Notes under the pieces: generated by a model
What the model was told of the DNA's origin: nothing
The model's input: the letters and a program-made list of their open reading frames with translations, nothing else
Databases searched by the model: none
DNA from: a virus
Direction: 5' to 3' (one strand)
DNA length: 50,972 bases
Virus record (IMG/VR): IMGVR_UViG_3300009551_000021
Span: 1-50,972 of that record
Program-made: the position numbers and the translations under genes
Shown: positions 8,688 to 16,227 of the stretch, piece after piece
Layout: the number at the start of each line of letters is the position of its first letter
How positions within the stretch are numbered: the stretch's first letter is position 1

Positions 8688-9110
8688 GTGCGTATTCTGT
8701 TGGGCTTACTGGCGGCCCTGATTGCCAGTGTTTCGACTGCTCAGGCTGCAGCCCCTTCAGTTTCAGCCTCGCTCAACGTTGCTTGGACGGCCTCTACGAC
8801 GGGCTCAAATGGCACGATTCCCTTGACGGGAGCCAATGCCGTCACGAGCTACGAGGTATTCGCTAGCTCGACGCCCTTGACCGCAGTGCCGACCGGAACT
8901 CCACTGGCGACAGTGGCAGCGGGGGCGACTACCGCGACGGGTACCTTGACAGTAGCGTCGGGGTCTACGCTGTATGTTTACGTGGTGGCCTGTGATACCA
9001 CTGGGTGTTCGGGACTTTCCGCCGCAGCCACAAAAACGGTACCTTACCCCAATACCGTTCCCGACATTCCAACCAACGTCACGGTGACCCTTACCATCAC
9101 CACGGGGTAG
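8688..9110 (+). CDS. Exported small Ig/fibronectin III-like protein
   Basis: A 140-aa protein starting at GTG 8688, 3 nt after the previous stop. Residues 1-21 (MRILLGLLAALIASVSTAQAA) are a clear Sec signal peptide with an AQA cleavage site. The remainder is a single beta-sandwich-like domain (SLNVAWTAST..., VTSYEVFAS, TLYVYVVACDTTGCSG) resembling fibronectin type III, with one Cys pair. It may act in the periplasm or at the cell surface. Function unknown; its place in the lysis block suggests late expression. Confidence 0.65.
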   Translation: MRILLGLLAALIASVSTAQAAAPSVSASLNVAWTASTTGSNGTIPLTGANAVTSYEVFASSTPLTAVPTGTPLATVAAGATTATGTLTVASGSTLYVYVVACDTTGCSGLSAAATKTVPYPNTVPDIPTNVTVTLTITTG

Positions 9111-9114
9111 GTTC

Positions 9115-9723
9115 ATGTCGTATCAGCCACGCCGGGTTCATGTCGTCCATGGAATTCTAGATCCGGTAGGCAAAGCCGGCTTGCTGAAACTGGTTCCGTA
9201 CCTGCAGCAAGCCGGCTTCGATGTGCGTGTGCCCGATTACGGGCTCATTACCGCCGTCGAGACCCGCATAGCCAACCCTATCATTGTCCGCACCCTATGT
9301 CCCTATATCGAGCCGGGGGACCTCTATATCGGGCACAGCAACGGCTGCGCGATTGGGTACGACCTCATTCACGGGGAGGGGGTTCGGCTGGCCGGCGCGG
9401 TCTTCATCAATGGGGCACTGAGACGCGATATAGCGTTGCCTGAACCCACGTGGGCGGACGTGTACTTTAACGCCGGGGATGAGGCAACCGTTGCCGCAGT
9501 GACGACTGCAATGCTTGGGTTGAGCGATCCGGTATGGGGCGAGATGGGGCACGCCGGTTACTCGGGTTCTAACCCGCACATTACGAATATCGATTGCGGA
9601 CAACCGGCGGTTATCTCACTCCCGCGGGTGTCTGGTCATTCAGATATCTTTACGGCGGGTAAAGTTGAACGATGGGCCCCCTACATCGTTCAACGGATTT
9701 TGGACCGGATCAAGACTTCGTAA
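9115..9723 (+). CDS. Alpha/beta hydrolase (serine esterase-like)
   Basis: A 202-aa hydrolase. The nucleophile elbow is GHSNG (Ser75), an HG pair near residues 12-13 could form the oxyanion hole, Asp122 (NAGDEA) and His175 (SGHSDIF) are plausible triad partners. No signal peptide is seen, so it acts in the cytoplasm or after lysis. It is the last gene of the rightward late unit. The substrate cannot be read from sequence; an ester in the envelope or a host signal are both possible. Its 3' end overlaps the convergent gene at 9710 by 14 nt. Confidence 0.75.
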   Translation: MSYQPRRVHVVHGILDPVGKAGLLKLVPYLQQAGFDVRVPDYGLITAVETRIANPIIVRTLCPYIEPGDLYIGHSNGCAIGYDLIHGEGVRLAGAVFINGALRRDIALPEPTWADVYFNAGDEATVAAVTTAMLGLSDPVWGEMGHAGYSGSNPHITNIDCGQPAVISLPRVSGHSDIFTAGKVERWAPYIVQRILDRIKTS

Positions 9724-10063
9724 TTTGGCGAGGCGGTATCGGTTTCACAGCGTGTCTTGCAGACAGCTTTCTGAGCCACATGGCGGCGGCGCGGTCCTCA
9801 AGCTCGCCATGTCTGCGATACTTGGCGTCCAGCCAGAGCGCGCATTGCTCCGGTGTGATCGGGCCATCCTCACCACAGATATGCGGATCGGTGTCAGTCG
9901 CTTTCGTCTCGTCCGGCAAGCCATTCGCGCAGGCTATCGCATTATTGGCGACGCTCCACATCCAACGCACTAGGTCTTCCGGTGTCTCGATGTCGCTTTG
10001 GCCTGAGATAATCCGTTGGAGAGCTTCGCGATATACACGCTCTTTTGAGGTCCGGTCGCTCAT
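9710..10063 (-). CDS. Hypothetical protein
   Basis: A 117-aa, mostly helical, charged protein with no family I recognise. The N-terminal half (ERVYREALQRIISGQ, then TPEDLVRWMWSVANNAIA) is helical. It is the last gene of the leftward block and converges on the late operon, overlapping its last gene by 14 nt with no terminator between. Its start overlaps the stop of the gene upstream (ATGA), so it belongs to a tightly packed operon. Confidence 0.65.
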   Translation of the reverse strand: MSDRTSKERVYREALQRIISGQSDIETPEDLVRWMWSVANNAIACANGLPDETKATDTDPHICGEDGPITPEQCALWLDAKYRRHGELEDRAAAMWLRKLSARHAVKPIPPRQITKS

Positions 10064-10242
10064 CCAAATCTCCTTACCAAACTATCGACGAGCGGGTCAA
10101 CGTCGCCGTGGTTGGTCCTATAGTGATTGCAATCGCACCCTTCGCCGTCGCACGCTGCGAAATCGCCATTGCCGTCGTCATAGTGATCGTTCGCTGGATG
10201 GCCGCACTTACACGGCAGGAAGCAGCTCTGATCCTTGGTCAT
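10060..10242 (-). CDS. Small Cys/His-rich protein, putative zinc-binding
   Basis: A 60-aa protein. I chose ATG 10242, which overlaps the upstream stop as ATGA, over a longer frame beginning at 10308. It has a compact metal-site pattern, CKCGHPANDH, then CDGEGCDCNHY, suggesting one or two zinc sites. Function unknown; possibly a nucleic-acid or protein-binding ribbon. It lies in a chain of overlapping leftward genes. Confidence 0.6.
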   Translation of the reverse strand: MTKDQSCFLPCKCGHPANDHYDDGNGDFAACDGEGCDCNHYRTNHGDVDPLVDSLVRRFG

Positions 10243-10427
10243 GACGCTATCCTGCGTTCGTAAGCGTTCAGCCACTTCACCGCGGACACGATGTCCGCCT
10301 TCGACCAAGCTGGACGGGGATGGTCTGCGCCAGTTTGGGTGTCAAGAATCCCCCAATGCTCAGCGTCTATTCGCGCCTGATAGCGCCGCCCAAGAAACAC
10401 CAATTGATCTGGGTTGGATGGGTCCAT
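10239..10427 (-). CDS. Small hypothetical protein
   Basis: A 62-aa protein (FLGRRYQARIDAEHWGILD near the N-terminus, WLNAYERRIAS at the end). The aromatic pattern suggests a small alpha-beta fold. No family is recognised. It is 1 nt from the upstream gene and overlaps the downstream start by 4 nt, which supports it as a real operon member. Confidence 0.55.
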   Translation of the reverse strand: MDPSNPDQLVFLGRRYQARIDAEHWGILDTQTGADHPRPAWSKADIVSAVKWLNAYERRIAS

Positions 10428-10428
10428 G

Positions 10429-10857
10429 TCAGGCTCTTTTACGGGGGGTTCCCGCTTTGGTGAGGGTTGCTTGGAACTTCAACGCCTTGTCTTGCAGTAC
10501 TTTCAGCTCCGCATTCGAGGGAAATACGTGCAACATAGTATCGAAGCTAACGTTTAAACCGTAATCCCCGCTTACTAACGTCAACTGGGGTACGCCGTTG
10601 ACTTTATCACCATACATCAGCCTCGTTATAGTTCGGGGGTTATCGCGCCCGAATTTGTAAGTTTCCCCCACTTTGAACTCTGAGGCGGGTTTGGAAGTCA
10701 GCAAGGCGCGCAGGTATTCCAACGCAGCCTTACCCCGTGGGGTGAACTGCACTTTATTACCGCGGCATTTGAAGCAGGTAGTACCGAAGCGTTCGCAGTA
10801 GCTGTAGCTACCGGAACCTCCGCAACGTGTGCAAGGCTCAGTTTCGAAGATGCTCAC
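10429..10857 (-). CDS. Zinc-ribbon (DnaJ-like CxxCxG) hypothetical protein
   Basis: A 142-aa protein. Residues 9-33 contain CTRCGGSG and CFKCRG, a four-cysteine zinc site like one repeat of the DnaJ zinc-finger region. The C-terminal part (FKVGETYKFGRDNPRTITRL, then NVSFDTMLHVFPSN) reads as a beta-rich domain followed by a helix. Function unknown. The start overlaps the upstream stop (ATGA). Confidence 0.65.
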   Translation of the reverse strand: MSIFETEPCTRCGGSGSYSYCERFGTTCFKCRGNKVQFTPRGKAALEYLRALLTSKPASEFKVGETYKFGRDNPRTITRLMYGDKVNGVPQLTLVSGDYGLNVSFDTMLHVFPSNAELKVLQDKALKFQATLTKAGTPRKRA

Positions 10858-11069
10858 GACTGCACCGTCAGAACGTACCGGCCCTTAGCGTATCCGGCTT
10901 GAATGAGCCCGGCTTTAATGGCCCGATGTACAGGGCTATACCCTAGGGCGTTGTTTGTGCCCTTACGTGCCCCAATGTGCAAGTGCTCCGCTACACGGCG
11001 CATGCAGCAACCCTGATGCGACAGGACGTAGTTTACTGCAGCTTTCATCTGAGGGCCAATTCGTTTCAC
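10854..11069 (-). CDS. Small winged-helix-like protein
   Basis: About 71 aa from a GTG at 11069. A longer frame begins at ATG 11090, but the promoter at 11097-11125 would start transcription at about 11090, and a GGAG site sits 8 nt before the GTG, so the shorter start is preferred. The protein (MKAAVNYVLSHQGCCMRRVAEHLHI, then PVHRAIKAGLIQAGYAKGRYVL) has a helix-turn-helix plus wing pattern and may bind DNA. It is the first gene of the 11.1-9.7 kb operon. Confidence 0.6.
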   Translation of the reverse strand: MKRIGPQMKAAVNYVLSHQGCCMRRVAEHLHIGARKGTNNALGYSPVHRAIKAGLIQAGYAKGRYVLTVQS

Positions 11070-11096
11070 GTTCGCAGCTCCGTTAACCATGAGTCA

Positions 11097-11125
11097 ACTA
11101 TACTGACCAAGGCGTCAGTTTTCAA
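11097..11125 (-). promoter_or_regulatory. Leftward sigma70-like promoter with palindromic operator (site A)
   Basis: On the minus strand: TTGAAA, 17-nt spacer, TATAGT. The spacer holds CTGAC-GCCTTG-GTCAG (11103-11118). Upstream of the -35 lies the conserved AAACTGTGACGT block, which holds the stop codon of the 11129 gene. It would drive the operon from 11069 to 9710. Confidence 0.8.
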
Positions 11126-11128
11126 GAA

Positions 11129-11344
11129 TCACGTCACAGTTTGAATTTTTGCTACTTTTCCCCACGCTTCCGAAGCTGTGGCTCCGTATCCAAGAGAGGG
11201 ACTTATCTGGTCGTATTCTTCCTTCGAAGGCACCGTGGGGCGGATACCATCGAGAGTTACGCGGTACAGACGAGAGCCCGGCCACAGCTCGAAGCATTTA
11301 GCCTTAGGGTATTGGCGCAAGACAATCTGTTTAGCGTTCTTCAT
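11129..11344 (-). CDS. Small hypothetical protein
   Basis: A 71-aa protein with a YRVTLDGIRPTVPSKEEYD core and a C-terminal LGYGATASEAWGKVA segment, a pattern common in small phage proteins of unknown function. It sits alone between two copies of the repeated promoter/operator: one drives it, and its stop codon lies inside the conserved flank of the next. CGGAG precedes the ATG by 8 nt. Confidence 0.65.
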   Translation of the reverse strand: MKNAKQIVLRQYPKAKCFELWPGSRLYRVTLDGIRPTVPSKEEYDQISPSLGYGATASEAWGKVAKIQTVT

Positions 11345-11370
11345 GAAGGAACTCCGTAGACAGTGAAGCC

Positions 11371-11399
11371 AGTATACTGACGCTTTGGTCAGTTTTCAA
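11371..11399 (-). promoter_or_regulatory. Leftward sigma70-like promoter with palindromic operator (site B)
   Basis: On the minus strand: TTGAAA, 17-nt spacer, TATACT. The spacer holds CTGAC-CAAAGC-GTCAG (11377-11392). About 60 bp around it (11357-11417) match site D near 28501-28560 with roughly three mismatches. It drives the 71-aa gene starting at 11344. Confidence 0.85.
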
Positions 11400-11407
11400 G
11401 AACTACG

Positions 11408-11644
11408 TCACAGTTTATGGAATCGACGCCAAAAACAGCCACCGGCCTCGATGCAGCCCCATGGGCGAACGCAACGAACCTCAAAAGCTGAACCGCCACT
11501 AAGACCGTCACCGCAGACTAGGGTACAGGGTAGGCCGTTCTTGCGTTCCTCGATAAGCTGTTCCCGCTCACTCCCACTTCCCGTATCGGTGGGTTTCGTC
11601 TGCGCTAGGTGCTCGCACGGGCCAAGGTCTACCCCAATCGTCAA
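11408..11644 (-). CDS. Possible small Cys-rich ORF overlapping the polymerase 3' end
   Basis: The frame is open from inside the polymerase 3' end to a TGA at 11408 that lies in the conserved flank of promoter B, just as real gene ends do at other copies. There is no good ATG; TTG 11644 would give 78 aa. The C-terminal part has several Cys residues (PCTLVCGDG, VRCVRPWGC). The start is uncertain and the gene may not be real. Confidence 0.3.
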   Translation of the reverse strand: MTIGVDLGPCEHLAQTKPTDTGSGSEREQLIEERKNGLPCTLVCGDGLSGGSAFEVRCVRPWGCIEAGGCFWRRFHKL

Positions 11645-13931
11645 TTGCCCAGTCTTTTCGTCTATTGACGATAGACAGATACTCGTCTGTAGAGCCCTTG
11701 CCATTTTCGACCTCGGTGACGTTCTCATCGTGGGCATGATGTACGGGTAGGTAGATACCCGTTTTTTCCAACATGACTAGAGTGTCGGCTTGAAATTCCC
11801 GGTGTACCTTGGCAACGATGTTTTGCGTAGCAACGCCGCCGTAGAAATCCATTCGCACCCAGCCGGTTCTTCCTTTTTTGGCTTGTTGGGTGTTCCAACC
11901 AACATAGGTCAGAATCTTTTCCCACGGGCGCGCATACTCTCGGGTTGACTGCTCCAGACGAGGTTCGTGGTAGATTAGCGGGGCTCCGCCTCCAGGCGGC
12001 ATGCAATACAACACGTCGTTGTGTACCTGATAGCGTATTCCGCGATAGGGGTAGCATACGCCCGGATTCATTACGGCTTGCACTGCTGCACCTTCGAGCC
12101 CATAGTACTCCTGATACTCATTCGCTCTACGCCCGAATCTATCCCGACCGAATCGATTGCGGGTCTGTCCGCCCCACAGCTCGCAGATGTTGGGATTCTT
12201 AGCCCAGGTCATGAAAATGAGTTTCTTGACATCCTCGTCGGACCCTAGGATCCCTTCATCGTCAAACCTGCGCCAACCGCCTATGTAGGCTCCGAATCCA
12301 TTGGCTAGCGTGGGGATCTTGCCATAGAGTTGACGGTCAGGGTGATGTTTGCCATTGGCTTCCCGATAGTCAATATAGTATTGAACAGGCTTACCCGTAA
12401 GCTGAGAGGCGGTTTCCAGGTAGATTTGACCTCCACTGTGGAATACGTCGAGCTGCCACTTCTCTCCCGCCAGTGCTGCAGTAATCACAGCTTGAATAGC
12501 GTTATAGTCCGCAGTGATCAGACGACAGCCTGGACGGGCAATGATCATAGACCGTAGACAGTTAGCTATGACATCCAAAGCTTCCATGGGCTTGTTGTCT
12601 TTAGAATCCCATGGAGGACCTTGCGCGAATACCTGTTCTACGAATTCCAGATTACGACTGGCCAGGACGCTTAAGGCAAATTCAACTTGTTCCGGCTTGT
12701 TGAATTTACCCTTGTACAGGTTCATGACCTGAGGCCCTTGGCCCGCCCAGTGGTGGGTATGGTTTGCCGCAAACGCGAACATGTCCCGCAAACGGCCATC
12801 GGGGCAGGTTTGAAGGTACATTCCATTGAGCTTTTTTACACTACCAAAGCTTAGTGTGCGGCGTATCTCAAGCACACGCTTGACTGCAGTGGTGTGATTC
12901 TTGGTCAGTTCTTCTTCAACGGTATCCTCGTCTAACTCGTCTAGGTATACTCCCTGTGTCTTCAACCAATCCAGGGTTTTCTGTACTTTGTTGAAGGTAT
13001 CAACGTAACCGTTGGTTATCCGGGAAAGCTCAGCATTGTACTTGGTTGTGGCCTGTTCAATGATGGCTAGACAATTCTCCACGGATACGAGGTCGATTTG
13101 CATGCCCCTATGGTTAATCCGCTGGTCAACTAGCCAACGCTCAATCTCTAGTACTGGCATGTCCGGAATCTTGGAGCTTGCCTCAGATTCCGCCATGATG
13201 TCCTGAATATTGTAAGCGTCGAATTTGGCGAAGTCTTCAGGCGCGGTCTCGCGCGTCCAACACCGGCCCGCATCCTTTTTAGTAGGCTCTTTGGGGACGG
13301 TCAGTTTGTTGATGAGTCTTTTGCCTTCGGAGTCCTTTTGATTGGATAGCCGTAGAACTTGTCCAGTTTGTTCCAATTTCCGCGGGTAGCCGGCTACGGT
13401 AGACTTAGCCATGCAACAACGTTGTTGGTCCAAATATAACGGAGGCCAACCCAGTTTAGGGACGCAATATAGGTTCCATACACACGATTCAAAGAATACG
13501 TTCCACGCTTCGAGAAGACCGTCTATACAATCCAACGGCTGGCCGGGGCGGTAGCATTTAATCCAGTTAAAGAGGTCTACGGGATCGGGGAACCCCGGCC
13601 GCCAGATTCGTGCACCTTGACCGTTTTTCAGGTTATAGGCGAGCTGAGAGATACGAAACGTTGGATGCAGAACGTAGTTATACGTACCTACAACGGTAAG
13701 CCCATACTTACCTTTGCCTGCGTAGCGGAGCCCTTCGAGCGCTACTGTAGGCTCAACCCAAACCTGTTCAGTAAAAATTACGCCCTTGCGTTTGCGGGTG
13801 ACTTCTTTCCAGTAACCGGGAACATCAACCCATTGGTAGCCAGCTTCACTGTAGGTCTCAAAATCCCCTTCGGGCAGTATTGTTGTAACTCCGTGCATGA
13901 CGGAGAATTGCTGACCGACCGTAGCTAACAT
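11568..13931 (-). CDS. Family A DNA polymerase with 3'-5' exonuclease domain
   Basis: A 787-aa replicative polymerase. The exonuclease domain shows Exo I as DFET (Asp23, Glu25), an Exo II-like NVFFE and Exo III as YNIQD. Polymerase motif A is ADYNAIQAVITAALAGE, motif B is RQLYGKIPTLANGFGAYIGG, and motif C is HHAHDENV. The GK...GYxGG form of motif B is typical of phage family A enzymes distinct from bacterial Pol I; there is no 5'-nuclease domain. Motif A has Asn where Pol I has Ser, and motif C has Ala-His before Asp-Glu. ATG 13931 has GGGGG upstream; a later ATG at residue 12 is possible. It is transcribed with the SSB-like and DUF2800 genes. Confidence 0.92.
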   Translation of the reverse strand: MLATVGQQFSVMHGVTTILPEGDFETYSEAGYQWVDVPGYWKEVTRKRKGVIFTEQVWVEPTVALEGLRYAGKGKYGLTVVGTYNYVLHPTFRISQLAYNLKNGQGARIWRPGFPDPVDLFNWIKCYRPGQPLDCIDGLLEAWNVFFESCVWNLYCVPKLGWPPLYLDQQRCCMAKSTVAGYPRKLEQTGQVLRLSNQKDSEGKRLINKLTVPKEPTKKDAGRCWTRETAPEDFAKFDAYNIQDIMAESEASSKIPDMPVLEIERWLVDQRINHRGMQIDLVSVENCLAIIEQATTKYNAELSRITNGYVDTFNKVQKTLDWLKTQGVYLDELDEDTVEEELTKNHTTAVKRVLEIRRTLSFGSVKKLNGMYLQTCPDGRLRDMFAFAANHTHHWAGQGPQVMNLYKGKFNKPEQVEFALSVLASRNLEFVEQVFAQGPPWDSKDNKPMEALDVIANCLRSMIIARPGCRLITADYNAIQAVITAALAGEKWQLDVFHSGGQIYLETASQLTGKPVQYYIDYREANGKHHPDRQLYGKIPTLANGFGAYIGGWRRFDDEGILGSDEDVKKLIFMTWAKNPNICELWGGQTRNRFGRDRFGRRANEYQEYYGLEGAAVQAVMNPGVCYPYRGIRYQVHNDVLYCMPPGGGAPLIYHEPRLEQSTREYARPWEKILTYVGWNTQQAKKGRTGWVRMDFYGGVATQNIVAKVHREFQADTLVMLEKTGIYLPVHHAHDENVTEVENGKGSTDEYLSIVNRRKDWAIDDWGRPWPVRAPSADETHRYGKWE

Positions 13932-13950
13932 CTAACCCCCAAAGCTCTAA

Positions 13951-14013
13951 CCCGCGCGCCAGCCCCCTAGCTCATCCTGCCTTGACTCCGTTCATGAGGT
14001 CGAGGCGCGCGGG
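13951..14013 (-). terminator. GC-rich hairpin between SSB-like gene and polymerase
   Basis: A perfect 10-bp inverted repeat (CCCGCGCGCC / GGCGCGCGGG at 13951-13960 and 14004-14013) encloses a shorter CTCAT/ATGAG pair. It occupies the 100-nt gap between the SSB-like gene and the polymerase. There is no T-tract, so it may act as an attenuator or mRNA stabiliser. Confidence 0.5.
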
Positions 14014-14031
14014 CTCGAACTTGTCAGACGT

Positions 14032-14994
14032 TCAGATGATATACCCGTTGGCGCGCAAGGTCGCATCCGTCCATCCGGCCGCGATGAAAGCCGCGTACGA
14101 CTGCCCGGCCGCCTTGGGGGTCATTACAGGACCAATCGGAGCGGCCGGAAGCGGAGGAGGCGGGGCAACCCCTGGAGCCGGCGGTGCGCCCACGAAGGCG
14201 GCGGCGGGCGTAACGGGCACTTGCGGTACTTGCTGAGGGACCGGTGCGCTTGGCGGCGGAGGCGGCGCAGAGCCCGAAACAGGAGCATTCGGAGGGGGCG
14301 GTGCCGCTCCAGGCGCAGCGGGGGGCAACCCTGGAACCGGCGGAGGAGTACCGGCCGGTCGATTTCCTACGGGCGTCATACCCGCGGGCTGAGGGCCTTG
14401 GCCGAATCCGGCGGACTTGATGTCCGGACCACCGGTAATGGGGTCCCCGAGACCTTGCAGCGAAATGGCCATGTGGTTCAGGTAGATGCCAGGGGACTTG
14501 CCCGTATTGCCGACGACACTGATGAGTGCCTGTACGTAGTCTCCGCACTTCACGGCGCCTTTGTCGAGCAGATACGCAGATCCGTCAGCGTTGCAGAACT
14601 TGAAAGGAAAACCACTGTTGAGTGTGAACACCCAATGGCCAGGGTACCCTTCCTTGTCACACGGACGAACTTTGGCTTTGGCCGTCTTGACTGTGGAGTC
14701 TCCGTCCTGGACCTTCCAAGAGAAATCGGAACCGCTAGCCGCCTGAGGGTGGTCAGTGTGACCTTGAGCCCAGATAATGGCCCCTTCAGGAGTCTGAGCC
14801 CAGTGGGTTTCGCCGGGCTGCTTCGGGATGGCCAGACCGAGACGATAGGAAACTCCTGGCGAACCATCGTCATTGGGCTTTAACGGGTTTCCATCGAAAT
14901 CCTTGGTGCACGGATCATACAGACTGTTAGTGCCGCCGTCGGCTCCAGTCCAGATGATACGGCCAGTGCGGGTGCGAAACTGAGTTGCTTTCAT
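14032..14994 (-). CDS. Probable ssDNA-binding protein with proline-rich linker
   Basis: A 320-aa protein. Residues 1-185 are a globular domain (TRTGRIIWTGADGGTNSLYDPCTKDFDG..., GYPGHWVFTLNSGFPF, CGDYVQALISVVGNTGKSPGIYLNHMAISL) resembling phage DUF2815/gp2.5-type OB-fold ssDNA-binding proteins. Residues about 190-290 are a Pro/Ala-rich disordered linker. The C-terminal 24 residues (SYAAFIAAGWTDATLRANGY) form a short conserved-looking motif that could recruit partners in place of an acidic tail. It lies between a RecB-like nuclease and the polymerase. Role inferred from domain pattern and position. Confidence 0.7.
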   Translation of the reverse strand: MKATQFRTRTGRIIWTGADGGTNSLYDPCTKDFDGNPLKPNDDGSPGVSYRLGLAIPKQPGETHWAQTPEGAIIWAQGHTDHPQAASGSDFSWKVQDGDSTVKTAKAKVRPCDKEGYPGHWVFTLNSGFPFKFCNADGSAYLLDKGAVKCGDYVQALISVVGNTGKSPGIYLNHMAISLQGLGDPITGGPDIKSAGFGQGPQPAGMTPVGNRPAGTPPPVPGLPPAAPGAAPPPPNAPVSGSAPPPPPSAPVPQQVPQVPVTPAAAFVGAPPAPGVAPPPPLPAAPIGPVMTPKAAGQSYAAFIAAGWTDATLRANGYII

Positions 14995-16115
14995 TTGCGA
15001 TTGTCTCCAAATATTTTACGCATGCGGGTAGTGTCATCCGGTACCAGACGTAAAGCACCGGGAGGTCTGTGAGCATATTCGTTGAGAACACCCTCGTCAA
15101 CGCCCGCTTGCTTGCATTGTGTTGGTGTTTTAACGGCTTCGGGTTTACGCAAGTTGATTCCGAACAGGTCGCCCACGGCTGCAACTTGTTCGGGGGTAAC
15201 ATCGTCTTTCCATTTCCAACGTCCTTGTCCGGGTCGCAACCCCCAATGTGCAATTGGGAACCCTCCGCGCGCAAGGTTTGAGGCTTGCTCATATAGGCCG
15301 GTGTAGCGAGCTTCGAGAATCTTCAGTGCATCTTTCAGAATACGAAGCTCCGCGCCCACGGCCTCCCGCGGCATTTCGTGGACTTCGGCCCTGCCAGCAA
15401 AATCAACTATGTGAGCATCCGCAGTCTGAAGAGTTTTACATGCATGTCGGGCTTGACAGTCCATGCAATGCGGACCTACAAAAGTTGGCGGATTCGGGCC
15501 TAAAGCTAACTCAACCCTAGGGGCAATGCGTTCCGCGCAGATACGGTAGATAGTTTCTACCGTAGTCTCCCATTCTCTAACAGCCCCATGGGAGTAGTTA
15601 CGGGGTTGTACGATAACCAGCTTGACCGGAAAATCCAAAGGCAAGTTGAGTAATCGAGCAATGCCGGCCACGTAGGCTACGAGCTGGTAGTGCTCGAACA
15701 CCTCAACAAATCGGTGGCCGAATTTATAATCGATCGCTTTCAGCAACCGCAAATACACTTCCATGATGACCCGCCAGTAATCGGGTGTCCCAAAGCACTG
15801 GGGGATATCCGGAATACTAATTGGCTCCTCGTATCGGCCGCCGGGCTGGGCTTCATCCCGGTAGATGGCCGCCCCCTCTACCATGTCTTCATCAATCTCG
15901 ATGGGCTCAGGATACCCGTCCACAGTTACCTTACGCCCCACGGGCCACTGGTCTCCGAATCCTTGAGCGTGTTTCAGCGCCACGAGGTGCCCTACGGTAC
16001 CCTCTGCCTGCTCGTGGGTTGGGGACATAGGAACAACTTGCTCCTGTAATTGCAGACTACCTGGGCAAGCAACTGTCAGATTCAACTTGCTGGGCATCAC
16101 TCGTGCATGCGACAT
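14991..16115 (-). CDS. DUF2800 family, RecB/Cas4-like nuclease
   Basis: A 374-aa PD-(D/E)XK-type protein. The N-terminus (RVMPSKLNLTVACPGSLQLQE, EGTVGHLVALKH) resembles RecB-type phage nucleases. The core has IDYKFGHRFVEV (Asp and Lys of the active site) and LVIVQPRNY. Near residue 220, CMDCQARHACKTLQ gives three Cys that, with an N-terminal Cys, could bind an Fe-S cluster as in Cas4/AddB. Such proteins accompany SSB and polymerase genes in recombination-replication modules. The stop overlaps the SSB-like start (ATGA); a GAGG site precedes ATG 16115. Confidence 0.8.
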   Translation of the reverse strand: MSHARVMPSKLNLTVACPGSLQLQEQVVPMSPTHEQAEGTVGHLVALKHAQGFGDQWPVGRKVTVDGYPEPIEIDEDMVEGAAIYRDEAQPGGRYEEPISIPDIPQCFGTPDYWRVIMEVYLRLLKAIDYKFGHRFVEVFEHYQLVAYVAGIARLLNLPLDFPVKLVIVQPRNYSHGAVREWETTVETIYRICAERIAPRVELALGPNPPTFVGPHCMDCQARHACKTLQTADAHIVDFAGRAEVHEMPREAVGAELRILKDALKILEARYTGLYEQASNLARGGFPIAHWGLRPGQGRWKWKDDVTPEQVAAVGDLFGINLRKPEAVKTPTQCKQAGVDEGVLNEYAHRPPGALRLVPDDTTRMRKIFGDNRK

Positions 16116-16227
16116 GCTCTACCTCATTATCATAGTACCAACGAGCGCCCCAACTGGTTAGAACAATATACCCGCCGGGGCGCTCGAAAATTTGGATACC
16201 GGGGCTTTTCCAGTATCCGCCATCCAC
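16057..16227 (-). CDS. Small hypothetical protein
   Basis: A 56-aa frame from GTG 16227, overlapping the stop of the upstream gene (TAGTG), to TAG at 16057. It is protein-like (GYWKSPGIQIFERPGGYIVL, then SWGARWYYDNEVEHV) and rich in aromatic residues. It overlaps the DUF2800 start by 59 nt, long for this genome, so it could be incidental. It would otherwise fill the 111-nt gap between the two genes. Confidence 0.4.
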   Translation of the reverse strand: MDGGYWKSPGIQIFERPGGYIVLTSWGARWYYDNEVEHVACTSDAQQVESDSCLPR

